NCBI RefSeq assembly: GCF_900129465.1
Contig: NZ_FSRA01000002.1
Span: 2,418,001 to 2,482,000 of the forward strand
Length of the DNA: 64,000 nt
Source of the DNA: Chitinophaga niabensis
GTDB lineage: Bacteria; Bacteroidota; Bacteroidia; Chitinophagales; Chitinophagaceae
Direction of reading: 5' to 3'
Shown here one piece after another: positions 24,924 through 34,145 of the stretch (positions are counted from its first letter, which is position 1; the number at the start of each line of letters is the position of its first letter). Under the pieces are notes generated by a model. That model saw nothing but the letters and a program-made list of their open reading frames with translations, was not told the origin of the DNA and ran no database searches. The position numbers and the translations under genes are program-made.

Positions 24924-25625
24924 TTATAAAGTTGAAACATAAAATTTGAAGCCTATACCGTGGAGTGTTTCAAGTTTTACTTCTTTATCGTCACTGAAGT
25001 GTTTTCTTATCTTGGTGATAAATACATCCATACTTCTACCAATGAAATAATCGTCTTTTCCCCATACATGATAGAGTATTTCCTCGCGTTTAAGGGTTTT
25101 ATTGGCGTTCTCGCAAAAGAACTTCAAAAGATCTGCTTCCTTTTGTGTAAGGGAGGCTTTTAGTTTGCCACTTTTTTCTGTCAGCTTAAGTTCTCCATAA
25201 TCAAAGGTAGTTTTACCTACGGCAAACGTAGTCCGCTTATCTGCATTCAAAGGACGGGTACGTTTCAGGAAAACTTCGATGCGGAGTAGTAATTCCTGCA
25301 TGCTGAAAGGCTTGGTAACATAGTCATCAGCACCATGTTTAAACCCACTTATCTTGTCCTCGTCTAACGATTTTGAAGTAATAAAGAGTATTGGAATTAG
25401 ATCATTGCGTTGCCTGATCTGCTTTGCTAGTTCAAAGCCATTTTTTTTAGGCATTACCACGTCAAGGAGACATATATCATACAAGCTTTTTAGAAAAGTT
25501 TTCCAAGCTATTTCGCCATCGGAACAGTGCACCACCTCATATCCCGCTTCTTCTAAGCGTTTTTTTGTAATGGCGCCCAGATTATAATCATCCTCTACTA
25601 ATAGGATTCGTGCTTTTGTATCCAT
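24924..25625 (-). CDS. OmpR-family response regulator, orphan
   Basis: 233 residues. Receiver domain with acidic pocket E11/D12, phospho-acceptor Asp55 (ICLLDVVMPK) and Lys in 'YVTKPF'. A winged-helix DNA-binding domain follows from about 135 ('LTQKEADLLKFFCENANKTL', 'RSMDVFITKIRKHF', 'GIGFKF'). No histidine kinase gene is adjacent, so the sensor is elsewhere. Confidence 0.9.
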   Translation of the reverse strand: MDTKARILLVEDDYNLGAITKKRLEEAGYEVVHCSDGEIAWKTFLKSLYDICLLDVVMPKKNGFELAKQIRQRNDLIPILFITSKSLDEDKISGFKHGADDYVTKPFSMQELLLRIEVFLKRTRPLNADKRTTFAVGKTTFDYGELKLTEKSGKLKASLTQKEADLLKFFCENANKTLKREEILYHVWGKDDYFIGRSMDVFITKIRKHFSDDKEVKLETLHGIGFKFYVSTL

Positions 25626-25670
25626 TTGTATTAAGCATTAGTGAACTATTTTTTGTTTCCTGTGTCAAGG

Positions 25671-26141
25671 CTATACATGATATTGTCGTGAACGGACCTC
25701 CATCCTTAGAGGATAAAATGACCGAATAATCCTTACCTCTTTCATTAGTGGATGAATGGGGTTAATTATGTATATTAGTTCATCATCCCTCATAGTTACA
25801 GAGGGAAAGGCAAGTAGGAATGTTTCTCCAGCAACTAACTGGCGAGTTCCAAAATTCCTAGCAATAGATGGGTCTTTGTCATTCCGCCAATCTTCTGGTA
25901 ACTGCTCTTCCCTAAATACGCGTAAATTATTTTCTGGCACTTCATATTCTACCATCACCATATTTTGGCTAATTTCTCCAAGCCTATAAAATACCCTGTT
26001 TTCTATCATGCATTTTGACAAAGAGTTATGTAGATATATACAAGGAATTCCTGCGTTAGTCCAATAATTATCAACCTGCCTCCCACTATCACCAATAAGA
26101 TCATCCTGCCATTCTTTTGTGCAAAGTCTATATAAAAGCAT
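25671..26141 (-). CDS. RES-domain toxin
   Basis: 156 residues, close to the usual RES length. 'MLLYRLCTKEWQDDLIGDSG' opens with the R and the following region that shape the NAD-binding pocket, 'NYWTNAGIPCIYLHNSLSKC' corresponds to the R-W-N-x-x-G-x-P-x-x-Y motif (the Arg/Trp here read Y-W), and 'EQLPEDWRND' and 'YIINPIHPLM' are conserved RES stretches. RES toxins of this class degrade NAD+ and stop growth. Encoded 14 bp downstream of its DUF2384 antitoxin. Confidence 0.8.
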   Translation of the reverse strand: MLLYRLCTKEWQDDLIGDSGRQVDNYWTNAGIPCIYLHNSLSKCMIENRVFYRLGEISQNMVMVEYEVPENNLRVFREEQLPEDWRNDKDPSIARNFGTRQLVAGETFLLAFPSVTMRDDELIYIINPIHPLMKEVRIIRSFYPLRMEVRSRQYHV

Positions 26142-26155
26142 ACTTTATTATTTTT

Positions 26156-26611
26156 TTAGAATGTGCCTACCTCAAAACGGCGAATTTCATCTTTTACCTT
26201 TTGGGCACCTACCTGAGTATCCATCAACTCAATGGGGGTTCTACCATGGAAATACCTGTTCGGCAATTTCATCCAGGTATTAAAACGTTCTCCATCGCTA
26301 AAGACCTTATAACCATAACCATATAACTCCGCAATGCCCATGATCCGATCACTAATAATATGACTGAAAGTTTCATCTTCCTTTTTCATATGAATCGTAC
26401 GTTCTGTAATCGCCAACATGCAACTTAAAGTAAAGTAATCTAATGCCAGTACATTCTTTAAACAAGTCAACTGTTCCTTCATTATTCCTGCTCTCACAAA
26501 GGTTTCCTTTACTGTAAACGAAACTGTATGTAGAGTGGCAACTTGTTCGTAATTACTGAATAATCTAACTTCATTATTCGCTATAATGCGTTCTCTTTTT
26601 CTTCTTGCCAT
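26156..26611 (-). CDS. Xre/MbcA/ParS-type antitoxin (DUF2384)
   Basis: About 151 residues from the ATG at 26611 (MARRKRERII); the longer frame is less likely. The C-terminal toxin-binding domain is recognisable by 'DRIMGIAELYGYGYKVFSD', 'FNTWMKLPNRYFHGRTPIEL' and 'GAQKVKDEIRRFEVGTF'. The N-terminal part provides DNA binding ('YFTLSCMLAITERTIHMKK'). The upstream palindrome at 26678 is a likely autoregulatory operator. Neutralises the RES toxin encoded just downstream. Confidence 0.82.
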   Translation of the reverse strand: MARRKRERIIANNEVRLFSNYEQVATLHTVSFTVKETFVRAGIMKEQLTCLKNVLALDYFTLSCMLAITERTIHMKKEDETFSHIISDRIMGIAELYGYGYKVFSDGERFNTWMKLPNRYFHGRTPIELMDTQVGAQKVKDEIRRFEVGTF

Positions 26612-26677
26612 ATAAATTGATTGTAAGTTTTCACGATACTGTACGCAAAGTCTCACAAATGGTTGAAAATATTTCAA

Positions 26678-26703
26678 TCAATTTTAAGTTTAATTAAAAT
26701 TGA
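26678..26703. promoter_or_regulatory. Palindromic operator candidate of the RES-Xre operon
   Basis: Perfect 10-bp arms TCAATTTTAA/TTAAAATTGA with a 6-nt spacer, 67 bp upstream of the antitoxin start. Antitoxins of this family repress their own promoter by binding inverted repeats. Confidence 0.6.
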
Positions 26704-26873
26704 TCGAAACATTATCAGAATGAAGTTGTTAATATTATTATGCGAATAATTCAATCAGTTAATAAAATGAAAAAATGTGATTTTGAGTTATAAATTGATT
26801 CACTTTTCATTTACCATGGGTTTGTAAATGCTTGTTAGAAAGTCAGTTGTAAATTTGATAGATTTACAAAAAC

Positions 26874-26901
26874 AAAAAAGCCCAGGATATTCCTGAGCTT
26901 T
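26874..26901 (-). terminator. Minus-strand intrinsic terminator
   Basis: Minus strand: AGCTCAGGA/TCCTGGGCT stem (one mismatch or wobble) followed by TTTTTTG. Lies downstream of the minus-strand lipoprotein gene at 27076 and before the toxin-antitoxin promoter. Nothing else recognised in 26704-27075. Confidence 0.6.
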
Positions 26902-27075
26902 AATGCGGTCTTTTCTTTTAGAGCCGGTGCGGTCTTTACTAATTTTTCTTTTTATACTTTAACTCCTTGTTTAGTAATTTCAATTATACCTTAATCTTAT
27001 GCAAGATATTACTAGTGTCTGATAATAATTCAACCAATCTGATGGTAGGTTAATCCTTCATAATTAAAAAATACA

Positions 27076-27420
27076 TTATTCCCATTTTATTACTTCTAGA
27101 ATAAAGATCTGGTAAGAAGTTGAATCATTTAAACAATAGGCCAGTTCTGAAAACTGAGCACTTCTAAAATATGCTGTAAATTTGCGTCCTTCAGTTTGTA
27201 AAATATCTGGTAAAGCAGTAGAAGAAAATATTGTATTTGATGACTGTTGAGTAATTTCTATAAGAACCCAAATAGTATCGCTACATTGAATTCGTTTTCC
27301 TATCACCTGAAACTCTCCAAATGGCGCGAGATCCCTGCCATTATTACTAAACTTCCTATTACAGCCGAAAAATGAGGTTGTAAGAATTAAGGTTACTACA
27401 AGTAGGATGATTTGATGCAT
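27076..27420 (-). CDS. Small putative lipoprotein
   Basis: 114 residues; signal 'ILLVVTLILTTSFFGC' ends in a lipobox-like F-G-C. The mature part is beta-rich with two more cysteines. No family recognised. Likely anchored in the envelope. Confidence 0.5.
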   Translation of the reverse strand: MHQIILLVVTLILTTSFFGCNRKFSNNGRDLAPFGEFQVIGKRIQCSDTIWVLIEITQQSSNTIFSSTALPDILQTEGRKFTAYFRSAQFSELAYCLNDSTSYQIFILEVIKWE

Positions 27421-27588
27421 ATTTAATTATATAGGTATTTTCAAGACGAAAAAATGATATACACAGGGTGAATCGAAAATAATATATATTTCATATAACT
27501 AACATTTAACAAAAAATGCTAATTGATTCTCATACCTTAAACCTGAAAGCTGTCGGTTAATTACCGATTACTTTTCTCGTAAAATTCA

Positions 27589-27617
27589 ACCGGCATCTGT
27601 CGTGATGCTGGTTTTTA
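27589..27617 (+). terminator. Plus-strand terminator-like hairpin
   Basis: ACCGGCATC/GATGCTGGT stem followed by TTTTATTTTT. It precedes the ICE gene at 27841 by about 220 bp. With no plus-strand gene just upstream it could shield the element from read-through. 27421-27840 has no gene. Confidence 0.55.
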
Positions 27618-27840
27618 TTTTTGATGCCTTTCTATTCAATATTCCCTCCTTTTCATATTCTGTAGTTTTAATTGGCTCTGCTGAATAGCTTCTTGATATT
27701 AAGCAGAGCATGGTCAAGGCAATCAAGGCAGTGATTAAATAGCCCAATACCCCAAAAAATAGGATCTCACATGGCTATCTGGAATTTTATCAGTAAATTG
27801 TACAATCTATTGATAATCATTGTTTAACCAACCATAGCTT

Positions 27841-29082
27841 ATGAATTATACATCCTTGTTATCCTTTGTAAACACGGAATTACACCCCAATTATATAAGA
27901 TCTCACATAGATCAGCTGGATCATTACCAGCAAAAAGTAACATCCTTCCAGGACGAAATAAGTAAAGAACTCCAAGGAATGGCCAGTAATGTAACCTCTG
28001 CAGCTACATTACAAGACCACCAAACCATGTTAACTCAAATCTCCAATTCGCTCTTTAACTACAGCAAATTCCTGGTTGAGTTTTTACCGGCAACTAACAA
28101 TTCCGTCCTTCTTTTTTATGAGAAGATTACAAAAGTTTTTGATGATTTATTATATCATATTATAAAAAACTATCCTGCCTATGTTCTGAGGGACCTTCCT
28201 GTACCATACTCCTTTGGATCCGTAATTCGTAAAGAATTTCAATCCTCAATAAGTGAACTACAAGCTGCATCGGCTCAAAATTTAATAGAACCAGCCTTGT
28301 TAGAACTAATTTTAAGGCCAATTATTGATATTATTCAACGAAAGGAACAAATGGTTACTTCTGGGGTACTTTTTTATAATAGAACCCTCTTAAACGAACT
28401 TACCTGGATAACTCAAAAGTCCTCTTCAGAAATAGAAATAAATGCCCAGATTCACTACACTCTTTTGCATTTAAATTTTAATTCTTTTGAATACTATTTT
28501 TTCTGTACAAATAAACTAAGACAAAAACTTCAAGAGAAAAAGGATAAAAAAGAGCTTCTTGAATTTTTAACCTTTTACGAAAAGGAGATAAAAGCTACTC
28601 CTTATAAGTCTAATGATTTAATTCTCCATCAGGATCAACAATCGCTTTCTACACAGATGTTAACTTGGATAGCCAAAGAAAAGGAATATGTAGAATTTCT
28701 ACACAATGCAGGACAGATAGAAGTTTTAATGGAAACCGAACAAGAAAATGAAGAAGAAGAAGAAGTTGATAGTAATGAAATTGATGAAGAATCTAATACC
28801 ATCGAAGTTTCAAAATTAAACACTGACCTAACAGTAAGAGAACTAGCTGTAATGGTAAAATTATATATAGATGTTGGAATAATTATCAAAACTACACAAA
28901 CTAAAGTAATGCATTTTATCACACAAATGCTCACGACAAAAAGAACAAAATCCTTGGCATTTCCTAGTTTCAAAAATAAATTTCATAATAAACCAAGCCT
29001 CAAAACTTTAGTAAAATGCGAATGGTGGCTTAAGAAATTATTAGCGAAAATAGAAGAGTATAAAAGAGAAATAGCTGCATAA
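27841..29082 (+). CDS. Hypothetical helical protein at the start of the transfer region
   Basis: 413 residues, predominantly helical, with an acidic Glu-rich patch (about residues 300-320) and a basic C-terminus. 'HYTLLHLNFNSFEYYFFCTN' and 'LHQDQQSLSTQMLTWIAKEK' appear structured but match nothing I recognise with certainty. Position before the Crp/Fnr and rteC genes suggests an ICE regulatory or accessory role. Confidence 0.5.
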   Translation: MNYTSLLSFVNTELHPNYIRSHIDQLDHYQQKVTSFQDEISKELQGMASNVTSAATLQDHQTMLTQISNSLFNYSKFLVEFLPATNNSVLLFYEKITKVFDDLLYHIIKNYPAYVLRDLPVPYSFGSVIRKEFQSSISELQAASAQNLIEPALLELILRPIIDIIQRKEQMVTSGVLFYNRTLLNELTWITQKSSSEIEINAQIHYTLLHLNFNSFEYYFFCTNKLRQKLQEKKDKKELLEFLTFYEKEIKATPYKSNDLILHQDQQSLSTQMLTWIAKEKEYVEFLHNAGQIEVLMETEQENEEEEEVDSNEIDEESNTIEVSKLNTDLTVRELAVMVKLYIDVGIIIKTTQTKVMHFITQMLTTKRTKSLAFPSFKNKFHNKPSLKTLVKCEWWLKKLLAKIEEYKREIAA

Positions 29083-29306
29083 TACATTGTAATTCAATAT
29101 ATTAAATATTATTGTAACCATTTAGGGTCTTTTCTTGCGTAAAACTGACGTGTAACTTCATGCTCCCTACCTCTACCGGGATGAATATGCTCATTTAGCC
29201 AAATGGATTATTGAGAGCACTATTTGTTTTATAGCTTAAGCTACTTGCCACTTATAGTAACGATGGTAATAGTTTGAAATAATCATAGTTTTTTAAAATT
29301 TATACC

Positions 29307-29963
29307 ATGCACAAGACAATTCAATCTTTAAAAGAGAAACCACCGCTATTCTCCGAAGAGAACATACAACAAATGTACACTGCCTTATATAAAATGATGA
29401 TTCAATATTACCCGCCAATTGCTAATGAAAGGGAATTGCTGGAAGTAATATTAGCTTCAACAAATATCGAGTTTTTTAAAAAGCGACAGGTAATGATTGA
29501 TTATAACCAGGTGTGCAGAAACTGCTATTTCGCCGTAAAAGGATTGGTAAGATCTATCCATATACAAGATGGCATTGAAAAGACTCAATGGTTTATGGCC
29601 GAACAAGATATAATAATAGCAGTCTATAGTTTTTTTAATCAAACACCTGCGGAAGAAAGGTTAGTGGCCTTAGAAGATACAATTTGCATTTCGCTAAACT
29701 TTGATAAGCTGGAAGAGATATACCTGAAATTTCCTGTCTTTAATGGCGTGGGAAGAAAACTAACAGAATATTACTATCAGTTAGCATTCGACCGGACCAC
29801 CTGGGTAACATTATCTGCTAAGGAAAGGTATGAAAGGTTATTAGATAGTCCTGTATATGGTCGGTTTATCAATAGAGTTCCTTTAGCGGCATTGGCTAGT
29901 TACTTAGGAATAGATAAAGCTACGCTTAGCCGTATACGAACTGATATAAATAAAAAACGATGA
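29307..29963 (+). CDS. Crp/Fnr-family transcriptional regulator
   Basis: 218 residues with a cyclic-nucleotide-binding-type beta barrel (VCRNCYFAVKGLVRSIHIQD, then 'YSFFNQTPAEERLVALED') and a C-terminal HTH (VPLAALASYLGIDKATLSRI). Bacteroidota homologs often lack the residues for cAMP binding. Likely regulates neighbouring genes; target unknown. Confidence 0.82.
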   Translation: MHKTIQSLKEKPPLFSEENIQQMYTALYKMMIQYYPPIANERELLEVILASTNIEFFKKRQVMIDYNQVCRNCYFAVKGLVRSIHIQDGIEKTQWFMAEQDIIIAVYSFFNQTPAEERLVALEDTICISLNFDKLEEIYLKFPVFNGVGRKLTEYYYQLAFDRTTWVTLSAKERYERLLDSPVYGRFINRVPLAALASYLGIDKATLSRIRTDINKKR

Positions 29964-30022
29964 TATATATCAACACTTTGTATTTGTGCGCTCCATAATT
30001 TTAATATTGTAAAACCATCTTT

Positions 30023-31447
30023 ATGAAACCTAACAAATTCAAAATCTTAATTCAAACAACTGTAGTTGTTTTGTTAACCTTGCTAACAATCCTGTTCCCT
30101 TATTGTAGAAAAGATCCTACTAACAATAATGCAGTTAATGTTGATCACCCATTTCTGCAGCTGCTAACAGACTTACCCTCTCAAATACCTTTTTTGGAGG
30201 ATTCTATTCGAAAGAATATCAATAGTGCCAAACTTGATACCATTGTTAATAGGTTTGGTTTACCAATTTGGGATAAAGCATTTACTGCCTCAACCCACAG
30301 CAAACTTACTTCAATAGTGCCAATAGCTCGTAATGGAGAAGATCAGATATCATCATTCATTGTCTTTGAAATAGCAAACAAGTTTAAATGGAGACTTTTC
30401 GATATTCAGAAGCCTGAGAGATATGGATATAACAATGGGAAAAATACAGCAAATGCCAGATCTATCTTTATAATGAGCGAATTCCTAAATTACAGGGCAT
30501 TTGATGATCCGACTGCTACAATCGGCGATCCGTGTATGATGACTAATACTGAAAGAGCCCGGATAACCAGCACAATTACCACAAACGGAAATGTAAGGAG
30601 TTCAGGGGCGAAAATAATAAGTTTAAGATTCATTAGCATGACTAGCTGTTATGCCTGGACCTCTTGCACCGGAGATGGAAACGGAAATTGCATTGATAAT
30701 TTGGTTTATCATATGGACTGCTCCAATAGCCTAGTTTGGATACCGGATGATTATAATGAAGGTAATTTAGGTTGGGAAGAAACATTTAACCCCGGCACAC
30801 CAAATGATAGTCAAAATCCTCATGGACATGATCCCTACCAGGAAGATTGTAATTCCAATAATCCAGAATCACAGGCGCCTATGGTACTCCCACCTGATAA
30901 GCCTATATACAACGTTTCTGAATACATAGGATGTTTTGATAAAAAATCGGCTGGAAAAGTAACTTTCTATGCAGACCAACCAGTAGAAGGAAGTACAGAA
31001 GCTTTTGGGTTAAAAGAAAAAGTGGGACATTCGTACGTAACGATTGAACAAAATGTAGCTGGAACAGTTTATAGAAGAACAGTTGGATTTCACCCAAGCC
31101 AGGGAGTTTCCCCCTTTTTTAATAAATCAACGGAAAGCCAGTTGGGCGATGACTCTAATGTTGAATATGATGTCAAATTAGAAACAACTGTAACGCCTGA
31201 GCAAATGGGAAAAATACTTACCTTGATAGAGAATCATAACCCAGTGTATAATATAGAATCTTACAATTGCACTCATTTTGCATTGGATATCTCGGTTGCT
31301 GCCGGCTTAAATATACCCAGGACAGTAGGGTGGTGGATTGTAGGAAGCGGATTAAACCCAGCAAATTTTGGCGAAGATTTGAAGAAGATGACGGGTTCAA
31401 TTACCCAAAAGGGACATTCAGAGAATAATACTGGAAACTGCAACTAA
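30023..31447 (+). CDS. Lipoprotein with a predicted permuted papain-like (NlpC/P60-like) cysteine peptidase domain
   Basis: 474 residues. Hydrophobic N-terminus ends in 'LFPYC' (Cys28), a plausible lipidation site. The middle has a cysteine-containing segment (TSCYAWTSCTGDGNGNC). The C-terminal domain has 'KVGHSYVTIEQ' (His336) and, 80 residues later, 'ESYNCTHFALDI' (Cys416, His418): the His-before-Cys order of permuted NlpC/P60-type hydrolases. The small exported protein encoded at 31462, 14 bp downstream, may be its partner or immunity protein (inference). Catalysis not demonstrated. Confidence 0.55.
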   Translation: MKPNKFKILIQTTVVVLLTLLTILFPYCRKDPTNNNAVNVDHPFLQLLTDLPSQIPFLEDSIRKNINSAKLDTIVNRFGLPIWDKAFTASTHSKLTSIVPIARNGEDQISSFIVFEIANKFKWRLFDIQKPERYGYNNGKNTANARSIFIMSEFLNYRAFDDPTATIGDPCMMTNTERARITSTITTNGNVRSSGAKIISLRFISMTSCYAWTSCTGDGNGNCIDNLVYHMDCSNSLVWIPDDYNEGNLGWEETFNPGTPNDSQNPHGHDPYQEDCNSNNPESQAPMVLPPDKPIYNVSEYIGCFDKKSAGKVTFYADQPVEGSTEAFGLKEKVGHSYVTIEQNVAGTVYRRTVGFHPSQGVSPFFNKSTESQLGDDSNVEYDVKLETTVTPEQMGKILTLIENHNPVYNIESYNCTHFALDISVAAGLNIPRTVGWWIVGSGLNPANFGEDLKKMTGSITQKGHSENNTGNCN

Positions 31448-31461
31448 TAAAATTACAAATC

Positions 31462-31917
31462 ATGAAAACGTTAATTGTAATTGGATTATTTATCTCCCTT
31501 TCAGTAAGGGGATATTCTCAAAGCGATACAGAGAGCAAAAAACTTATTTCTCAGTTCCTGGAATATACCTTGGGTAACTGGAATGTTGATACTGCAACCG
31601 CAAAATACATCTTGTTTTTACCGGAGGAATCTAAAGTTGCCTCCCGAGTAAAAAGGAAATTTTATATCTGCCTTGCTATACAGGAGTTGGCTAATGAGCT
31701 GAAAGGAGAGAACATTAACTTAGCAGATCTTAAAATCAGTAAATATGAGGATGCTGATGCTGAACTGAAAAAGTTGAACCTAAACTACGACTATAGTAAC
31801 AGATCATACATTGTTACTAATGCGAATAAAAGCTTTGTAAGATACTTCCTGATTAGTGGTCAAAAAATTGAATCTTTCGCTTTGTTCAATAATAAAGCAT
31901 ATCTGTTATTAAACTAG
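31462..31917 (+). CDS. Small exported protein, possible partner of the upstream lipoprotein
   Basis: 151 residues; signal sequence ending 'RGYSQSD'. Mature part helical then beta-rich; no family recognised. The tight spacing after the cysteine-peptidase-like gene suggests an effector-immunity or enzyme-inhibitor pair. A strong terminator hairpin follows. Confidence 0.5.
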   Translation: MKTLIVIGLFISLSVRGYSQSDTESKKLISQFLEYTLGNWNVDTATAKYILFLPEESKVASRVKRKFYICLAIQELANELKGENINLADLKISKYEDADAELKKLNLNYDYSNRSYIVTNANKSFVRYFLISGQKIESFALFNNKAYLLLN

Positions 31918-31967
31918 TATAAAAGTGATATTTAGCTATTCCAAGTGATGTTATAATTGATAATATT

Positions 31968-32036
31968 GAAAGCCTCCTTGCCAAAATTATTTGGTTTGTG
32001 GATATGATAGGGGAGAATGGCAAGGGGCTTTCTTTT
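31968..32036 (+). terminator. Long terminator hairpin
   Basis: Arms GAAAGCCTCCTTGCC and GGCAAGGGGCTTTC pair over about 14 bp across a 36-nt loop, followed by TTTT. Ends the two-gene unit 30023-31917. Confidence 0.6.
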
Positions 32037-32192
32037 ATAGAGTAGATCGCTACATCCTCTTAATAAAAGTTATTGGAAATAATTGTGCTCAAAGGTTGAT
32101 TCTTTTGAGAATGCCATTCCTATTTCACCCTATCATAATTGAATTTCTATGAGATAAGGCTTTTGACATTATTCATTGAAAAACATTGTGAA

Positions 32193-33038
32193 ATGGAAGC
32201 ATTTGTGAGTGAATTGAAATCTAGCTTAAAGAACGAATTACAACTAATTGAACAACAAACAGACATTTTATTAGACAGATACAGGTTATCTGCCAAGGCG
32301 GTATCATCCATTGTTTTACAATTGAAGGATAAAATTACAAACTATCAGTTTAAAAATTCAAAGGACGAAATATTTTTTTTCAAAAAAATATTGCCTGATT
32401 TTTATAGCGAGGTAATATATTATTCAAAATCTTTTCAGATACTGACAAAATTATCCATTTGTGAACGCGAAGGACAGAAAATACTTATTCGAGAAGAACT
32501 TAGTAGCATTACTGGTTATTTTAAAGAGCATCAAGAACTCTATCTTTATTATCATCTTGGCGATAATCATTTAGATGATAAATACTTTATCCGAAGTAAT
32601 GAACCCATACAATTTTCCTATACCTTATTCTGTATCTTAGATTCTCGTTTTTGCACTGAGTACTCCTGCCAAATTTCGAATTTTATCGCATTTGAAAGGG
32701 TTAAAAATGATCTTGAAATTAAGCTGGCATTATTAGAAAATCAACCACTTAGCTCAACTGTGGCAACAATTCCGAAGCAGCTGAAGTGGAAAGGCCCCAA
32801 AGTAGGATTGGTAGAGTTTGGTTATGCTTCAAAAGATGCGGGCTATTTAGATGAATCTTTCCAGGATATTTTTGCTTCCTTCGAACAACTGTTCCAGATA
32901 AGAATTGAAAACTCATCCCGTACATTTCAAGAAATTATTGCCAGAAAAAAAGATGATCCAATAGTTATGGAAGTACTAGCCCAAAAGGTAAAACAAAGAA
33001 AGGAAAAGATGAACGAAAATTATACCTCCAAAAAATGA
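32193..33038 (+). CDS. rteC: RteC-type regulator of conjugative transposon
   Basis: 281 residues from the ATG at 32193 (MEAFVSELKSSLKNEL). Matches RteC layout: 'DEIFFFKKILPDFYSEVIYY' N-terminal block, 'FDYLYYHLGDNHLDDKYF-like' centre, and C-terminal 'LKWKGPKVGLVEFGYASKDA' and 'ENSSRTFQEIIARKKDDP'. In CTnDOT RteC activates excision genes after the RteA/RteB two-component signal. No rteA/rteB pair is seen here; the orphan regulator at 24924 is OmpR-type and not an obvious RteB. Confidence 0.85.
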   Translation: MEAFVSELKSSLKNELQLIEQQTDILLDRYRLSAKAVSSIVLQLKDKITNYQFKNSKDEIFFFKKILPDFYSEVIYYSKSFQILTKLSICEREGQKILIREELSSITGYFKEHQELYLYYHLGDNHLDDKYFIRSNEPIQFSYTLFCILDSRFCTEYSCQISNFIAFERVKNDLEIKLALLENQPLSSTVATIPKQLKWKGPKVGLVEFGYASKDAGYLDESFQDIFASFEQLFQIRIENSSRTFQEIIARKKDDPIVMEVLAQKVKQRKEKMNENYTSKK

Positions 33039-33171
33039 CCCTGCAATACCAGATTAACCTCCCATTTCTATAATTATTTAACCGAGCCTCTGATCATACT
33101 CTGAAATATCGCTTCTCAACCAACGCACCTTTGTGTTAAGAAAGAAAACACAAAACATTTAATCTAAATTA

Positions 33172-33693
33172 ATGGTTATGCCCATCGAATTAAGTGCAGT
33201 TGAGTCAATACTAATCCTAGTGGTATGTGTGTTAGGGTATTATTGGTTTCTTTATAAAAAAGGTGCTTTTGCCCCTAAAGAGGTTCCTGTATCCTCCATG
33301 GAAAACATATTAGAGGTTCCAGATCTTATCCCTCGAGAACTATTGACAGAAGGAAATAGATCTTTAATGTCACTGCCACCCCATTCAGAATCATTAAAAG
33401 AATACGAAGAGATCGATGATTCTGGTTTCGAAATTTTAGAAGACGAAAATATGGCGCTTTTGAAAGAAGCCGAAATTGTTGTAGATCGAATACAGGATAC
33501 ATTAAACAATATAGCATCAAACCCACCTAACCCTGAAGAAGTAAGCTCAAAAATACGAGCTATAATCTCTCCTTATCAAATTTTCCTGGAAACAGAATAC
33601 TTTGATTCCATTAATACTTACATCGCTCTTTCAGTGGAAAGAGATTGTGGAATAAAACTAACGAAAACCGAATTACAATCCTTATGGAATTAA
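33172..33693 (+). CDS. Membrane-anchored hypothetical protein upstream of traE
   Basis: 173 residues: one N-terminal transmembrane helix (about 10-28), an acidic linker and a helical C-terminus. Similar small anchored proteins often precede traE in Bacteroidota elements, but I cannot name it. Confidence 0.5.
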   Translation: MVMPIELSAVESILILVVCVLGYYWFLYKKGAFAPKEVPVSSMENILEVPDLIPRELLTEGNRSLMSLPPHSESLKEYEEIDDSGFEILEDENMALLKEAEIVVDRIQDTLNNIASNPPNPEEVSSKIRAIISPYQIFLETEYFDSINTYIALSVERDCGIKLTKTELQSLWN

Positions 33694-33722
33694 CTCATTG
33701 GTAGGGGTGGATTTCAGGTGGT

Positions 33723-33775
33723 AGCCCGTCTGTGTGTATTGAAACAGTGGTATTGAAAGCAGGCGGGCTTTTTTC
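33723..33775 (+). terminator. Hairpin upstream of traE
   Basis: AGCCCGTCTG pairs with CAGGCGGGCT (one U-G) followed by TTTTTT. It lies between the gene at 33172 and traE, so it may partly uncouple the transfer operon from the gene before it. Confidence 0.6.
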
Positions 33776-33798
33776 TCTCAATTATTTAATTCAATTAT

Positions 33799-34134
33799 AT
33801 GTGCAGAATGAAAGTGAGAGGAGCCAAGTGGCTCATGGGAAAGTTTTGCCTATTATCTCTATTTGTTTTATTACTGTGCTCTGTTGGAATTGCACAAGAT
33901 GGGGTAAAAGGTATTGAGAAGGCAACTGAGTTAATGGGACAATATTTTAAGGCGGGCGTTACATTGCTTTATATTATTGGAGCAGTTGTTGGACTAATTG
34001 GAGCTATAAAAGTTTACGGAAAATGGTCGTCCGGAGATAGTGATACCTCAAAAGCTGCCGCAAGCTGGTTTGGAGCATGCATATTTTTAGTGATTGTAGC
34101 TACCGCCTTAAAATCATTTTTCGGAATTACCTAA
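33799..34134 (+). CDS. traE: TraE (DUF4134) conjugative transfer protein
   Basis: 111 residues; signal-like helix ending 'GIAQDG', then 'GIEKATELMGQYF', two further hydrophobic helices and 'VYGKWSSGDSDTSKAAASWF', the hallmark of DUF4134. VirB2/VirB3-like small membrane subunit of the type IV secretion system. Start could also be the ATG at 33808. Confidence 0.88.
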   Translation: MCRMKVRGAKWLMGKFCLLSLFVLLLCSVGIAQDGVKGIEKATELMGQYFKAGVTLLYIIGAVVGLIGAIKVYGKWSSGDSDTSKAAASWFGACIFLVIVATALKSFFGIT

Positions 34135-34145
34135 TCCACCTTTCA

